Made by a program: the position numbers and the translations under genes. From the NCBI RefSeq assembly GCF_008064665.1, contig NZ_VRZA01000002.1, positions 854,053 through 918,052 of the forward strand: a stretch of 64,000 nucleotides of DNA, in the 5' to 3' direction. This DNA comes from Parahaliea maris (lineage in GTDB: Bacteria; Pseudomonadota; Gammaproteobacteria; Pseudomonadales; Halieaceae). Within the stretch, counting starts at the first letter, position 1. Each line of letters begins with the position of its first letter. Below the pieces are notes generated by a model. It ran no database searches. It had not been told where the DNA came from and was given only the letters and a program-made list of their open reading frames with translations. This document shows, piece after piece, positions 1 to 8,683 of the stretch.

Positions 1-773
1 AGACCGCACACCAGTACCGGCATGGTCACCGGCGCCATGATGGCGACAAAGTGGCCGAAGCTCCAGCCGGCCACCGTGGCAATCAGCAGGTTCTGGGGCT
101 CGCCCACCAGGGTGCAGACACCCCCCAGGGCGGTACCCACGGCGCCGTGCATCAGCAGGCTGCGCAGGAAGGCGCGGAAGTCCTCGAGATCCTCGCGGCT
201 GTGCTCCTGCACGGACTGGTCGTCGGCGTGGTCGTGGTCGTCGTGGTGCATCTGCTTGCCCGAGGCCACTTTGTGGTACACCGCGTAGAAGCCCACGCCG
301 ACGCTGATCAGCACTGCGGTCACCGTCAGCGCATCGAGGAAGGCGGACAGGAACGCAGCGACAAAGGAAAACATCAGCGACAGGGCGACCTTGGATTTCA
401 CCCGCAGCAGGATCTTGGTGAACACAAAGAGCAGGAGCTCTTTCATGAAATAGATGCCGGCCACCATGAACATCAGGAGCAGGATGACCTCGAAGTTGGC
501 CAGGGCCTCATGGTACACCGACTCCGGTGACGCCATGCCTAGGATCACGGCCTCGATGGCCAGCAGACCGCCGGGTTGCAGGGGATAGCAGCGCAGGGCC
601 AGTGCCAGGGTGAAGATGAACTCGCCGATCAGTATCCAGCCCGTGACAAAGGGACCCAGGACATACAGGAACAGGGGATTCAGTACCAGGAAGGCGACGA
701 TGGTTTTCTTATACCACTCGGGGGAGGGCCCGAGAAAATTCTTCCAAAGGGCGGAGGTTACCGACTCAGTCAT
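1..773 (-). CDS. nhaB: Na+/H+ antiporter NhaB (3' end beyond window)
   Basis: Integral inner-membrane Na+/H+ antiporter that exports sodium in exchange for protons. The reverse-strand reading frame opens with ATG at 773-771 and runs without a stop to the window edge, so about the first 257 residues are present and the C-terminus lies outside. The N-terminal half matches NhaB closely: an [16 protein letters not shown] start, then [13 protein letters not shown], then [15 protein letters not shown], then [18 protein letters not shown], which I recognise from E. coli NhaB. A His/Asp-rich loop ([11 protein letters not shown]) follows around residue 200, as is common in the cytoplasmic loop of this family. 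It is divergent from nudC, with about 170 bp between the starts. Its presence fits a marine or salt-adapted lifestyle. Confidence 0.95.
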   Translation of the reverse strand, partial: MTESVTSALWKNFLGPSPEWYKKTIVAFLVLNPLFLYVLGPFVTGWILIGEFIFTLALALRCYPLQPGGLLAIEAVILGMASPESVYHEALANFEVILLLMFMVAGIYFMKELLLFVFTKILLRVKSKVALSLMFSFVAAFLSAFLDALTVTAVLISVGVGFYAVYHKVASGKQMHHDDHDHADDQSVQEHSREDLEDFRAFLRSLLMHGAVGTALGGVCTLVGEPQNLLIATVAGWSFGHFVAIMAPVTMPVLVCG

Positions 774-946
774 AACGCGCTTACAGCCATACCAGGAATT
801 TCAGCGAAGCATTCTACGTTAATAATTGACAAGGAGAACAGCTTTACCGGGCCAGTTGCCCCTGATATAAGTGAGCGACCTTGCCCGGTCCGGAGTGGGG
901 GCATACCATAGCCGGTCCATTGAATTGCAGATAATACCGGGCCCGC

Positions 947-1759
947 ATGTTTCGACTGGACAACCAGCCCCCCGAGCGCCGCGAAGGCGCACTTCTCATT
1001 GTATTCCAGGAAGGTGAGCTACTCAGCGACCTGCGCTCGCCGCTGGCCTGCCTGCTGGCCGAGGAAGACCTGCACAGCTTTCGCTGGATCGTGCTGCGGG
1101 AACAGTTCCTGGGGTACTGGGAGGACCGCCCCTGTTACGCCGTTGAGATCGACAGCGCCCATGCGCTGGACCCGATGCGGTTTCAGCGCGGCAACCTCTA
1201 CAGTATTCTGGGTCGGGTAGAGGATCCACTATTTGCCCTGGCCGGCCGCGCTGCCCAGCTGCTCGATTGGGAACGCGACCACCAGTTCTGTGGCCGTTGT
1301 GGTCGCCCGATGGAGCTGGACACCGCGGAGCGCGCCATGCGTTGCCGCCCCTGCCGCATCATCAACTACCCGCGCATCTCGCCCTGCATCATTGTGCTGG
1401 TCACCCGGGGGGAGGAGTTGCTGCTGGCTCGAAACGCGAATTTTCCTCGTCCCATGTACAGCACCCTGGCCGGGTTTATCGAGGCGGGAGAAACCGCGGA
1501 AGATACCCTGGTGCGTGAAGTGAAGGAGGAGGTGGGTGTGGACGTAGACAATCTGCGTTACTTCCGCTCCCAGAGCTGGCCCTTTCCGGGGCAGTTGATG
1601 CTCGGATTTTTTGCCGACTATACCGGTGGCGACATTGTCTGCGACCCCACTGAAATCGCCGATGCCCGCTGGTTCCATTACCGTGAACTGCCCCAGGTAC
1701 CGCCGCCGAGCTCGGTGGCGGGGCAGTTGATTCAGCACTACGTCAATTCCTTTAACTGA
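947..1759 (+). CDS. nudC: NADH pyrophosphatase / NAD-cap decapping hydrolase NudC
   Basis: Hydrolyses NADH (and NAD-capped RNA in well-studied relatives) to NMN(H) and AMP. The 270-residue length is normal. A zinc ribbon is formed by C115, C118, C133 and C136. The Nudix box runs from G176 to V198 with the REVKEEVGV core. A WPFPGQ element around residue 211 corresponds to the SQPWPFPxS signature that separates NudC from other Nudix enzymes. The ATG start at 947 gives a complete N-terminal domain. Twenty-one bases separate it from sohB, so the two may be cotranscribed. Confidence 0.95.
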   Translation: MFRLDNQPPERREGALLIVFQEGELLSDLRSPLACLLAEEDLHSFRWIVLREQFLGYWEDRPCYAVEIDSAHALDPMRFQRGNLYSILGRVEDPLFALAGRAAQLLDWERDHQFCGRCGRPMELDTAERAMRCRPCRIINYPRISPCIIVLVTRGEELLLARNANFPRPMYSTLAGFIEAGETAEDTLVREVKEEVGVDVDNLRYFRSQSWPFPGQLMLGFFADYTGGDIVCDPTEIADARWFHYRELPQVPPPSSVAGQLIQHYVNSFN

Positions 1760-1780
1760 TATTTACAGGCGGAAAACACC

Positions 1781-2839
1781 TTGGAATTTGTTTCGCAATA
1801 CGGCCTCTTTCTCGCCCAGTCGGTCACTGTGGTCATCGCTATTCTCATCGTGGTCGGGGGCGTAATCGCCCTCGGCCAGCGCCAGCGGACCGAGCGCGAC
1901 GGCCATATCGAGGTACGCCACCTCAACGAGCGCTACCGCCGCATGGGCGAGGCACTGCATGAGGCCGTCGCCGACAAACACGCGGTAAAGGCGGAGCACA
2001 AGGCGGAAAAGAAAGCGGAAAAGGCCCGGGACAAGGCCGCTAAAAAGGCGGCAAAGCAGGGCAAAGAGGGCGATAACAAAGACGACAAGCCGCGCCTGTA
2101 CTGCCTGCATTTCCACGGCGACCTCAAGGCCAGTGCCACCGAACACCTGCGCGAGGAAATCTCCACGGTGCTGTCACAGGTGCGGGACAATGATGCCGTC
2201 CTGCTGCGCCTGGAGAGCCCCGGCGGCATGGTGCACGGCTACGGCCTCGCCGCCAGCCAGCTGGAGCGAATCCGGGCAGCCGGTGTCGAGTTGACCGTCG
2301 CGGTGGACAAGGTTGCCGCCAGCGGAGGCTACATGATGGCCTGTGTGGCCAGCCGTATCATCGCGGCGCCTTTCGCCGTGATCGGTTCGATCGGCGTGCT
2401 CGCCCAGTTGCCCAATTTCCATCGCCTGCTGAAAAAGCACGATGTCGATTTCGAGCTGCTCACTGCCGGTGAGTTCAAGCGCACCTTGACCTTGTTTGGC
2501 GAAAATACCGACAAGGGCAGGGAGAAATTCCAGGAGGAACTGGAAATTACCCACCAGCTGTTCAAGGATTTCATCCGCCAGCAGCGCCCGTCCCTGGATG
2601 TCGACAAGGTTGCCACCGGCGAAGTGTGGTACGGGCGCAACGCGCTGGAGGAGGGCCTGATCGACGCCCTGCAGACCAGCGATGACTTCGTGCAGGAACA
2701 CCTCAAGGACTGGGACGTGTACGAGGTGCGTTACGTGCAGCGCAAGCACTGGCAGGAGAAACTCGGTGTTGCCGCCGAGGGCGCGGTGGAACGCAGCCTG
2801 CTGCGCTGGCTCCAGCGCAGCAGTGGCCCCCATTACTGA
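1781..2839 (+). CDS. sohB: Inner-membrane peptidase SohB (S49 family)
   Basis: Membrane-anchored serine protease of the signal peptide peptidase A (S49) family. The start is TTG at 1781, about 8 bases after an AGGCGG ribosome-binding site, and gives the conserved MEFVSQYGLF beginning. One N-terminal membrane helix spans residues 12-32. A Lys/Ala/Glu-rich charged linker (about 66-103) precedes the protease domain. The Ser-Lys dyad can be placed at S181 (AASGGYMMA) and K233 (AGEFKRT). The 352-residue length is typical. The 3' end overlaps the convergent cti gene by 7 bp, so neither gene has room for a terminator there. Confidence 0.93.
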   Translation: MEFVSQYGLFLAQSVTVVIAILIVVGGVIALGQRQRTERDGHIEVRHLNERYRRMGEALHEAVADKHAVKAEHKAEKKAEKARDKAAKKAAKQGKEGDNKDDKPRLYCLHFHGDLKASATEHLREEISTVLSQVRDNDAVLLRLESPGGMVHGYGLAASQLERIRAAGVELTVAVDKVAASGGYMMACVASRIIAAPFAVIGSIGVLAQLPNFHRLLKKHDVDFELLTAGEFKRTLTLFGENTDKGREKFQEELEITHQLFKDFIRQQRPSLDVDKVATGEVWYGRNALEEGLIDALQTSDDFVQEHLKDWDVYEVRYVQRKHWQEKLGVAAEGAVERSLLRWLQRSSGPHY

Positions 2840-5160
2840 GCGGTAGTCTCCACCGGATTGCCGAGGTAACGGTTGTAATCGAACAGGCCGTTGTAGATCG
2901 GGTCGGCACTGAGATGGCGCTGATGGAAGCTGTCGCTTACACGCCAGAACCAGGGGGCGTTGCGCGCCACGCTGTAGCGATGGCGCAGCACCTCCCAGTC
3001 TTCGGCGGTCTCCAGTGCGGCGATATCCTCGGCAAACAGCGGTAGTTGTTTTTCATGTACCTCGAAAAACAGGTTGGGGTGGTCACCGACGAAGCCCTGA
3101 ACCACGGTGAGTTTGTCTTCCCCGGGCAGGCGCCTGGATTCTTCGAGAAAGGGCAGGGCGATGTTGGAGTAACCGGAATCCCGCAGCAGGGTGAACGCAT
3201 GCTCTCCTGACCCGCCAATCACATTCAGGAAACTTACCTGGGGCATGAAGCGGTTGTGCTTGCCGGCGGCCGCCACCAGGCTGTCCAGGGCCTCACTCAC
3301 CGGCTTGGCGACCTTGTCATGGTAGTCGTAACGCTCGGCGCTGGCCTGGTGGATGTGCTGACGCATCCAGCCGAGAAATTCGGCTTTGGGGTCGTTGCTG
3401 GAAAAGTGCAGGTCCGACGGCCGCTCGCTCATCAGTTCGCTGTCGGCAAAGGCGTGACTGCGGGCAAATCCCGGGGCATCCCGGTACCAGAACTCGCGCA
3501 GTTTCTTGCGCTCCTCGGGGGGCAGGAACATCAGGAAGTTAAGCTCACCCTCCATCCGCAGGAAATCCATGTACAGGCGGGTTTCCAGCTGGTGAGCCAC
3601 GGCGCCATACACGTCAAAGCCCGCCACCAGCAGGTAGTGGATCCGCTCCAGTAACGCATAGCTGATGACCCAGGCCGTTTTCGGAGTTTCCCCGACAAAG
3701 CCCTTCACCACCGTGGCGGTATCGAAATGGCGAAAGATGGTCAGGGCGGCGTTGGGATTCTTGCCGTCGCCGTCCCACAGCACATCCATGTCGATGTTAC
3801 GGTCGTCGCGATTCAGCTGTTCCGCCAGGAACTCGACTTTGGCCTTCTGGTAGCGGTCGTGGGACTTGGCGTAGCTGCGCCAGGTGACCAGGTCGACCAC
3901 CGTGCCGGTGGCGCTGACGGGGAGGCGCAGGTTGTCACTCTCGCGGGCGAGAAAGGCGCCATCGGACTCGGGCGAGATTGACTCCGGGTCCATGAACATG
4001 ACCCAGAAGCGGTCTTCGATCACGTTCAGGGCAATCTGCCCCCGGCAGACCGGGCCCTTGATAAAGTTCATGATGGTGAATTCGGCCTCTTCCAGCAGAA
4101 AGCGGTAGCGCGAACGCACGGGAATCGCCACAAAGCTCTTGAAGGGATTGGCGGCCACCTGCTGCTTGTAGCCCGGGAGTTCCGGCACGGTGTAATCGGG
4201 CTCGAGAAAGTTCTGCCGGTACCACTCGCGGCGCTCCTCGTCGAAGCGATAGGCGAGGTGGCTCTTGCCGAGCGGGGTAATGGGCATGCGCTGCAGGCGG
4301 TAGTAGACGCGCTTCACGCCGGGGTCGTCGTAGGGACGGCGAGTACTGATCAGGTCGATCGGTTCACCGGGAGGCGTCGCCGAGCGCACCAGGCGGAACC
4401 ACACCGGCTCGTCGCTGGCCTGCAGGAAGAGAGTGGCCAGAAACAGGTGTTCATAGAGGTAGCGCCCCATCAGGCGCTCCTTGTTGCTGTCGCCGTTGAG
4501 GAAACTCTCCCAGGCGTCGAACTGCGCCTGCAGGGGCGGGGCCAGATCCGCTTGCGGCACGGGAGGGGCGCCTGACTCCAGCCAGCGAATCATGGCCTGG
4601 TGTTCATCGGGCTGGAGCCCCGGCAAACCAAAGGGCATTCCCCACAGGGGATAATCCTGCGCGTAGCTGTCGAAATCCTCCTGCCGGGTACACTGCTGCT
4701 CGCGGTAGAGCGAAAAATCAAAACTGTTGTCGACGGGCCCGCGAGGGGCGAGCGGGTGGGCCTGCTTCAATTCCAGCATCCGGTACAGAACGCCGTCTTC
4801 AGGGTTGTCGTCGTCAACGACGGGATAAAAGCCTTTCTTGCGCCAGCGCTTCACCGAGCGGGCGTCATCGAACAGTCGCGTAAGATTGGCTGTCATGAGG
4901 CGGGCGCCATCGTATACCAGGTCCTGGCTGGCTCCCCGCGCCAGCCCCTGGCTGGCCTCCAGCTTGAGCTGGCACGGAGCGTCGTAACAGCCGTGGCAGA
5001 CCATACAGCGGTTTTGCAGAATGTCATGGGCAGCGCTGGCGGTGTCCTCTAATGCAGCGCGCGCACCCGGCGCAGCGAGGCTTGCGAAGCCCAACAGCAA
5101 CAGACCGAGAAGGGGGAAAAAGTACCGCCGGGTTTGCTCAGTTTTTCTCGTCCTGCTCAC
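2833..5160 (-). CDS. cti: Fatty acid cis/trans isomerase Cti
   Basis: Periplasmic heme protein that converts cis unsaturated acyl chains of membrane phospholipids to trans, a rapid response to solvents, heat or osmotic stress in Pseudomonas and Vibrio. The 775 residues begin with a signal peptide (hydrophobic about 13-36, ending ARA-AL). Just after it is a cytochrome c-type heme site CMVCH at residues 52-56, as in Cti. The start is GTG at 5160, with AGAGG five bases upstream. This start overlaps the end of the small membrane ORF upstream by 23 bp, suggesting coupled translation. The long C-terminal domain is full length and shows no lesions. Confidence 0.93.
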   Translation of the reverse strand: MSRTRKTEQTRRYFFPLLGLLLLGFASLAAPGARAALEDTASAAHDILQNRCMVCHGCYDAPCQLKLEASQGLARGASQDLVYDGARLMTANLTRLFDDARSVKRWRKKGFYPVVDDDNPEDGVLYRMLELKQAHPLAPRGPVDNSFDFSLYREQQCTRQEDFDSYAQDYPLWGMPFGLPGLQPDEHQAMIRWLESGAPPVPQADLAPPLQAQFDAWESFLNGDSNKERLMGRYLYEHLFLATLFLQASDEPVWFRLVRSATPPGEPIDLISTRRPYDDPGVKRVYYRLQRMPITPLGKSHLAYRFDEERREWYRQNFLEPDYTVPELPGYKQQVAANPFKSFVAIPVRSRYRFLLEEAEFTIMNFIKGPVCRGQIALNVIEDRFWVMFMDPESISPESDGAFLARESDNLRLPVSATGTVVDLVTWRSYAKSHDRYQKAKVEFLAEQLNRDDRNIDMDVLWDGDGKNPNAALTIFRHFDTATVVKGFVGETPKTAWVISYALLERIHYLLVAGFDVYGAVAHQLETRLYMDFLRMEGELNFLMFLPPEERKKLREFWYRDAPGFARSHAFADSELMSERPSDLHFSSNDPKAEFLGWMRQHIHQASAERYDYHDKVAKPVSEALDSLVAAAGKHNRFMPQVSFLNVIGGSGEHAFTLLRDSGYSNIALPFLEESRRLPGEDKLTVVQGFVGDHPNLFFEVHEKQLPLFAEDIAALETAEDWEVLRHRYSVARNAPWFWRVSDSFHQRHLSADPIYNGLFDYNRYLGNPVETTAQ

Positions 5161-5356
5161 ATTTGCCTCTTACAATAATGGCTCGATTGACCAGGGCATC
5201 CTGATCGCCTGTGTCGTCTGCCAGCACCGCCGCCCCGACATCCCGTTCAGTGGAGCTGCAGGCTGTCTCTTCCTCGCCGGTTAGCACAGTGAGTGCCGCC
5301 ACAATGACCAGTACTGCAACAAAAGCGACAGCAGACAGCAGCAAGGGCTTGATCAT
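5138..5356 (-). CDS. Small single-pass membrane protein, unknown
   Basis: A 72-residue frame just upstream of cti and overlapping its start. The N-terminus is a strong hydrophobic helix (residues 2-26), then an acidic, low-complexity tail that ends QDEKN. I recognise no family. Support for its being real is its position, the overlap typical of coupled genes, and a plausible membrane anchor. Against it, no clear ribosome-binding site precedes the ATG at 5356, and the tail is unremarkable. It could serve as a leader that couples cti translation. Confidence 0.45.
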   Translation of the reverse strand: MIKPLLLSAVAFVAVLVIVAALTVLTGEEETACSSTERDVGAAVLADDTGDQDALVNRAIIVRGKCEQDEKN

Positions 5357-5456
5357 GGCAAGGTATACCCGTGGTCAGTACAGTGAGCGATCATAGCACG
5401 TGCCATTGGCCAGGCTGGCAGCTGGACACAAACGGGGTAGAGGAGGAACATCCACC

Positions 5457-6080
5457 GTGAACATGGCCAACGCAATCTATACGTTTGACCTGCTGGGCGT
5501 TGCCGTTTTCGCCATCAGTGGCGCGCTGGCCGCTGCGGAACGGCGCATGGATATACTGACCTTCATACTCTTTGGCACCATTACCGGCATTGGCGGTGGT
5601 ACGCTGCGAGACCTGCTGTTGAATACCGACCGGGTGTTCTGGATACATGACCCGAGCTATATCTGGGTCTGTATCGGGGCCTCCGTCGCCACCTGGTTTT
5701 TCGCCCACCACTTCGACTCCCGCCGCCGCGTGCTGTTGTGGGCCGACGCCCTGGGGCTCGCGTTATTCTGTGTCCTCGGCACCCAGAAAGCCCTGGCCTG
5801 GGATGCGCCGGCCATCGTGGCCATTGGCATGGGCATGATGACCGCCAGTTTCGGCTCGCTTATTCGCGACAGCCTGCTCAACCGCCCACCGGTGCTGCTG
5901 GGCCCGGAAATCTATGTCACCGCAGCCTTGCTGGGGGCCGCCAGTTTCACCTTGTTGCAGCAGTTTCCCGAGACCGCCACGCTGGCGTTGCCCCTGAGCA
6001 TGACGGCGGCCTTCGCCCTGCGGGCAGGCGCTCTCCTGTTCGACCTGCGCCTGCCGAAGTACCGCGCCGGGCAGGAGTGA
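5457..6080 (+). CDS. Trimeric intracellular cation channel family protein (UPF0126, YadS/YicG-like)
   Basis: Small polytopic membrane protein of the UPF0126/TRIC family. It has two repeated units of three helices, with glycine-rich GTITGIGGGTLRDLLL in the first and MTASFGSLIRDSLLN in the second. Structurally characterised bacterial TRIC homologues are trimeric cation channels; YadS and YicG are also linked to glycine transport. The preferred start is GTG at 5457, ten bases after a perfect AGGAGG, with an ATG two codons further in. A longer upstream frame would add non-hydrophobic residues unlike the family. Confidence 0.88.
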   Translation: MNMANAIYTFDLLGVAVFAISGALAAAERRMDILTFILFGTITGIGGGTLRDLLLNTDRVFWIHDPSYIWVCIGASVATWFFAHHFDSRRRVLLWADALGLALFCVLGTQKALAWDAPAIVAIGMGMMTASFGSLIRDSLLNRPPVLLGPEIYVTAALLGAASFTLLQQFPETATLALPLSMTAAFALRAGALLFDLRLPKYRAGQE

Positions 6081-6205
6081 GCGGGCGCACTCGCCAGGCC
6101 TGCCCGGTGTGCTGATTAGCCTTCACCCGGTTATCGCGGTGGCAGTCTGGCGCAAGTAGTGTCACTCTTTGCAGCCCGCCAACCCAGGGAGTGGAGCGAC
6201 CAGCC

Positions 6206-6880
6206 ATGGACACCTTTGACAGCATTCACCAGCGCGCTATTGAACTCAAGGGTGGCAAAGCCGCGCTCGGTCGCCTGATGCCGGAAGTGAAAAGTCCACG
6301 CCAGCTGGCCCGCAGCAAGGATCACCGCTGGCTGGCACAAATGGCCCGCTGTATCTTCCAGGCCGGCTTTGTCTGGCGCGTTGTCGACAATAAATGGGAG
6401 GGCTTCGAGGAAGTTTTCTTCGGCTTTCCCCCTGAAAAAATTGTCATGCTCAGCCCTGAGCAGATCGACCGTTTTGCGAGCAACCCCCTGATCATCCGCA
6501 ACCGGCAGAAGGTGGTCAGTGTCCAGCGCAATGCGCGTTTCGTGATGGATGTGGCCAGGGAAGAGGGCAGCTTTGGCCGTTTCGTGGCTCGCTGGCCCGA
6601 TGAGGACCTGGTGGGCCTGTTCCAGTTGTTCCGCAAGCGCGGTGATCGGCTTGGTGGCATGACAGGTCAGCGGGTGTTGCGCAACATGGGACGCGACACC
6701 TTCATCGTCACCGGCGACGTCGTCCGCTGCCTGCGCGGAGCGGGCCTGGAAATTGCCCCCAATCCCACCAGCCAGCGTGATCTTGGCCGTATCCAGAACG
6801 CCTTCAACGACTGGCACCAGGAAAGCGGCTTGCCCTACAGTCACATCAGCCGAATTTGCGCCTGTGCGATGGGTGATTGA
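6206..6880 (+). CDS. DNA-3-methyladenine glycosylase I (Tag) family protein
   Basis: About 224 residues related to the Tag superfamily of base-excision glycosylases. The MARCIFQAGFVW segment parallels the core helix of Tag, and the LIIRNRQKVVSVQRNARFV stretch parallels its IIRHRGKIQAIIGNA region. The N-terminal Cys and His zinc ligands of Tag are absent. The position of the catalytic Glu (LEGQQAG in E. coli Tag) appears to be Cys here (CIFQAG). A C-terminal His...Cys-x-Cys element remains. The protein may therefore be a divergent glycosylase or a non-catalytic relative. The ATG at 6206 has GGAG nine bases upstream. Confidence 0.7.
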   Translation: MDTFDSIHQRAIELKGGKAALGRLMPEVKSPRQLARSKDHRWLAQMARCIFQAGFVWRVVDNKWEGFEEVFFGFPPEKIVMLSPEQIDRFASNPLIIRNRQKVVSVQRNARFVMDVAREEGSFGRFVARWPDEDLVGLFQLFRKRGDRLGGMTGQRVLRNMGRDTFIVTGDVVRCLRGAGLEIAPNPTSQRDLGRIQNAFNDWHQESGLPYSHISRICACAMGD

Positions 6881-6894
6881 TTATCGCCACAAAA

Positions 6895-6936
6895 GTCTAA
6901 AAATAGACATTATCCGATTTTTGGTCTATATATAGA
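6895..6936. promoter_or_regulatory. Twin palindromes upstream of the Xre/RES pair (operator candidate)
   Basis: Two dyads lie within 70 bp of the antitoxin start. GTCTA-AAAA-TAGAC (6895-6908) has 5-bp arms. TCTATATATAGA (6925-6936) is a perfect 12-bp palindrome. Both carry the TCTA...TAGA half-sites, with centres 29 bp apart, close to three helical turns. This arrangement fits autorepression by the Xre antitoxin or the complex. Binding itself is inference. Confidence 0.55.
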
Positions 6937-6964
6937 TAAATAGTTGGCTAATAGCGGTATAAAT

Positions 6965-7336
6965 ATGAACCAAGTAGCGCCAGCGCGCTCCGATCAGGAG
7001 GTTGTCACCCACGCCCTGCTGGAGGCGGGTAGCTACCTCGGGCTGACGCTCTCCGAACTGGCAATGATTGTCGGGGTCAGTACGGCGTCCATGAAAAACT
7101 ATTCCCGGGGCACGGCGGTGCTCTCCAGCGCCAAGGCAGTGGAGCTGGCATTGGGTCTGGTACGGGTCTACCGCTCGCTGTACGCGATCGTCGGTGGTAA
7201 CCGGGAGCAGATGCAGCACTGGATGGAGACCGCCAACAGCCACCTGCGCGGCGAGCCACCTGCACAACTGGTGCAAAGCTATGAGGGCCTGGCCCTGGTC
7301 AATCACTACCTCGATGGTATGCGCGGCCGGCTGTGA
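6965..7336 (+). CDS. Xre/MbcA/ParS-type antitoxin of a RES-Xre module
   Basis: About 123-residue antitoxin of the Xre-MbcA-ParS (DUF2384-type) family. The N-terminal half carries a helix-turn-helix (LTLSELAMIVGVSTASMKNY). The C-terminal half has the toxin-binding region (LVRVYRSLYAIVGGNREQMQHWM), ending in LVNHYLDGMRGRL. Proteins of this kind neutralise RES NAD-degrading toxins and repress their own promoter. The ATG at 6965 is preferred, although a TTG seven codons upstream is in frame; neither has a strong ribosome-binding site. The stop overlaps the toxin start (TGATG), so translation is coupled. Confidence 0.85.
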   Translation: MNQVAPARSDQEVVTHALLEAGSYLGLTLSELAMIVGVSTASMKNYSRGTAVLSSAKAVELALGLVRVYRSLYAIVGGNREQMQHWMETANSHLRGEPPAQLVQSYEGLALVNHYLDGMRGRL

Positions 7337-8076
7337 TGGACCCGAGATTACTGCGGGTCGGTACCGCCAGTGGCCACATCTGGCGGATTGTCGAATACCA
7401 GGAGGAGGCCGCCACCCGCAACATCACCCGCTCCGCAGCGGAACAGGACCGGCTGGAACAACTGCTGGACGCTCACAAGCCGTCCTACCCACCTGCCACA
7501 GATCACCTTCACTGGATTCTCAAAGCGCCGTTTCGCTACCCGCCCCTGCGCCACGGCTCCCGCTTTGGCCTGGCCACCGAGATGGGGATCCTCTACGGCG
7601 CACGAGAACGAAATACGGCGATGGTGGAGTCTGCGGTGTACCTCTGGCTGTTTCAGCAGGGGCTTCAGGATCTCGGGCCGCTGGAGGTGATCAAGGACGG
7701 ACGCTGTGCCCTGCACTTTGCCGTCAATCATCAACGCGTCGCCGACCTTACCACGCCCGATGTGCGGGAGTGGTGGGACCGCATCTCCGACCCGGCCGAC
7801 TACCATTTCTCGCAACAACTGGGGTCTTCCCTCAGGGAGTCGGGCAGCGGCATGATCTGGTTTCGGTCCGCCCGTTGGGCGCAGGGTGTGAACTGCGCTG
7901 TACTCGACCCGGCGGCGATAGCGGCGAACACAGTGCCCGTGCAAAGCCAGTGGAGTCTGCGAATCGATACCACCACCTGCTGGTGGGGGCGCCCGGGCGG
8001 CGAGCGTTTCGAAATCCAGTACAGCGAGGTGGCAGACCAGGCGGGACGTATCCCGCACCCGGCGCTGGCTGCGTGA
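7336..8076 (+). CDS. RES-domain toxin (NAD+-depleting family)
   Basis: RES-domain protein of 246 residues. Characterised members (MbcT, and RES of Pseudomonas and Photorhabdus) consume NAD+ by phosphorolysis or hydrolysis and so stop growth. Family features visible here are a WRI near the N-terminus, FRYPPLRHGSRFG (about residues 67-79), YGARE (88-92) and the downstream Glu in TAMVESAVYLW. The family name comes from these conserved Arg, Glu and Ser residues. The ATG at 7336-7338 shares one base with the antitoxin stop. There is no truncation and no frameshift, so the module looks functional. Confidence 0.85.
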   Translation: MDPRLLRVGTASGHIWRIVEYQEEAATRNITRSAAEQDRLEQLLDAHKPSYPPATDHLHWILKAPFRYPPLRHGSRFGLATEMGILYGARERNTAMVESAVYLWLFQQGLQDLGPLEVIKDGRCALHFAVNHQRVADLTTPDVREWWDRISDPADYHFSQQLGSSLRESGSGMIWFRSARWAQGVNCAVLDPAAIAANTVPVQSQWSLRIDTTTCWWGRPGGERFEIQYSEVADQAGRIPHPALAA

Positions 8077-8155
8077 ACAAGGACTTTTGTCAGGCGTTGA
8101 GCCTGTTACACTGGCGTTTTTGCTCAACCCCGCACCCGCGGTATCTGGAGAGGGT

Positions 8156-8632
8156 ATGCTGAGATTAACCTGCCTCGCGTTGTTATGCTGTGTCAGCGTA
8201 TCCGCGAACGCGCAGACAAGAGTGTTCAAGTGCAAGGGCGAGCAGGGGCAGATGATTTTTAGCCAGCAACCCTGCGGCGAGAACGCCGAGGAAACCACCG
8301 TTCGCCCTCCCGATACCAGCACCGGCCCCAGCGCTGCAGACAAAGCCACCTGGCGGCGAATAGCCGAGTCGAATGAAGTCCGGGAGTTGCGCCGGGAGAT
8401 TTCACGTTACGAGGTGCGTATCAGGGACCTGGAAGAAGCACGGGACATGGATATGCAGCGCCTGCGCGATTCAGGGGGTACCGGCAATACCCCCCCTGGC
8501 CAGACGTATGAAGAGGGGCTGCAGCCGCAACTGGACGCCCTGGCTGCCGGCTACCAGCGGCGTATCGATGCCGAGCAGAAGAGGATCGACGAAATCGAAT
8601 CCAGAATCAGCACATTGACGAAAGACCAGTAG
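8156..8632 (+). CDS. DUF4124-type exported protein with coiled coil
   Basis: About 158 residues. The signal peptide is MLRLTCLALLCCVSVSANA followed by QTRVFKCKGEQGQMIFSQQPC, the pattern of DUF4124 proteins: a short beta domain with a conserved Cys pair. A low-complexity linker and a charged coiled coil (about 75-158) follow. The function of the family is unknown, and it acts in the periplasm. The ATG at 8156 follows a GGAGAGGG ribosome-binding site, which is preferable to longer upstream starts that lack a signal peptide. Confidence 0.75.
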   Translation: MLRLTCLALLCCVSVSANAQTRVFKCKGEQGQMIFSQQPCGENAEETTVRPPDTSTGPSAADKATWRRIAESNEVRELRREISRYEVRIRDLEEARDMDMQRLRDSGGTGNTPPGQTYEEGLQPQLDALAAGYQRRIDAEQKRIDEIESRISTLTKDQ

Positions 8633-8683
8633 CGCGGAGCCGGAGGTCTTCTGACAACGCCCGCGCTGTTGACTCAGTGCGCT

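Noticed and set aside
826..870. TTGACA followed by GATATA as the nudC promoter
   Set aside because: The spacing is about 32 bp, too long for a sigma-70 promoter, and no better -10 element sits at 17 bp.
1990..2090. Lys/Ala codon-rich stretch in sohB as a tandem DNA repeat
   Set aside because: The repeated AAG/GCG codons reflect the charged linker found in this gene family, not a mobile or variable DNA repeat.
2833..2839. Overlap of sohB and cti as a regulatory antisense device
   Set aside because: A 7-bp convergent overlap is common in compact genomes and shows no further structure.
7194..8349. Long alternative frames over the antitoxin and RES genes on both strands
   Set aside because: The RES and Xre frames carry family motifs; the others do not.
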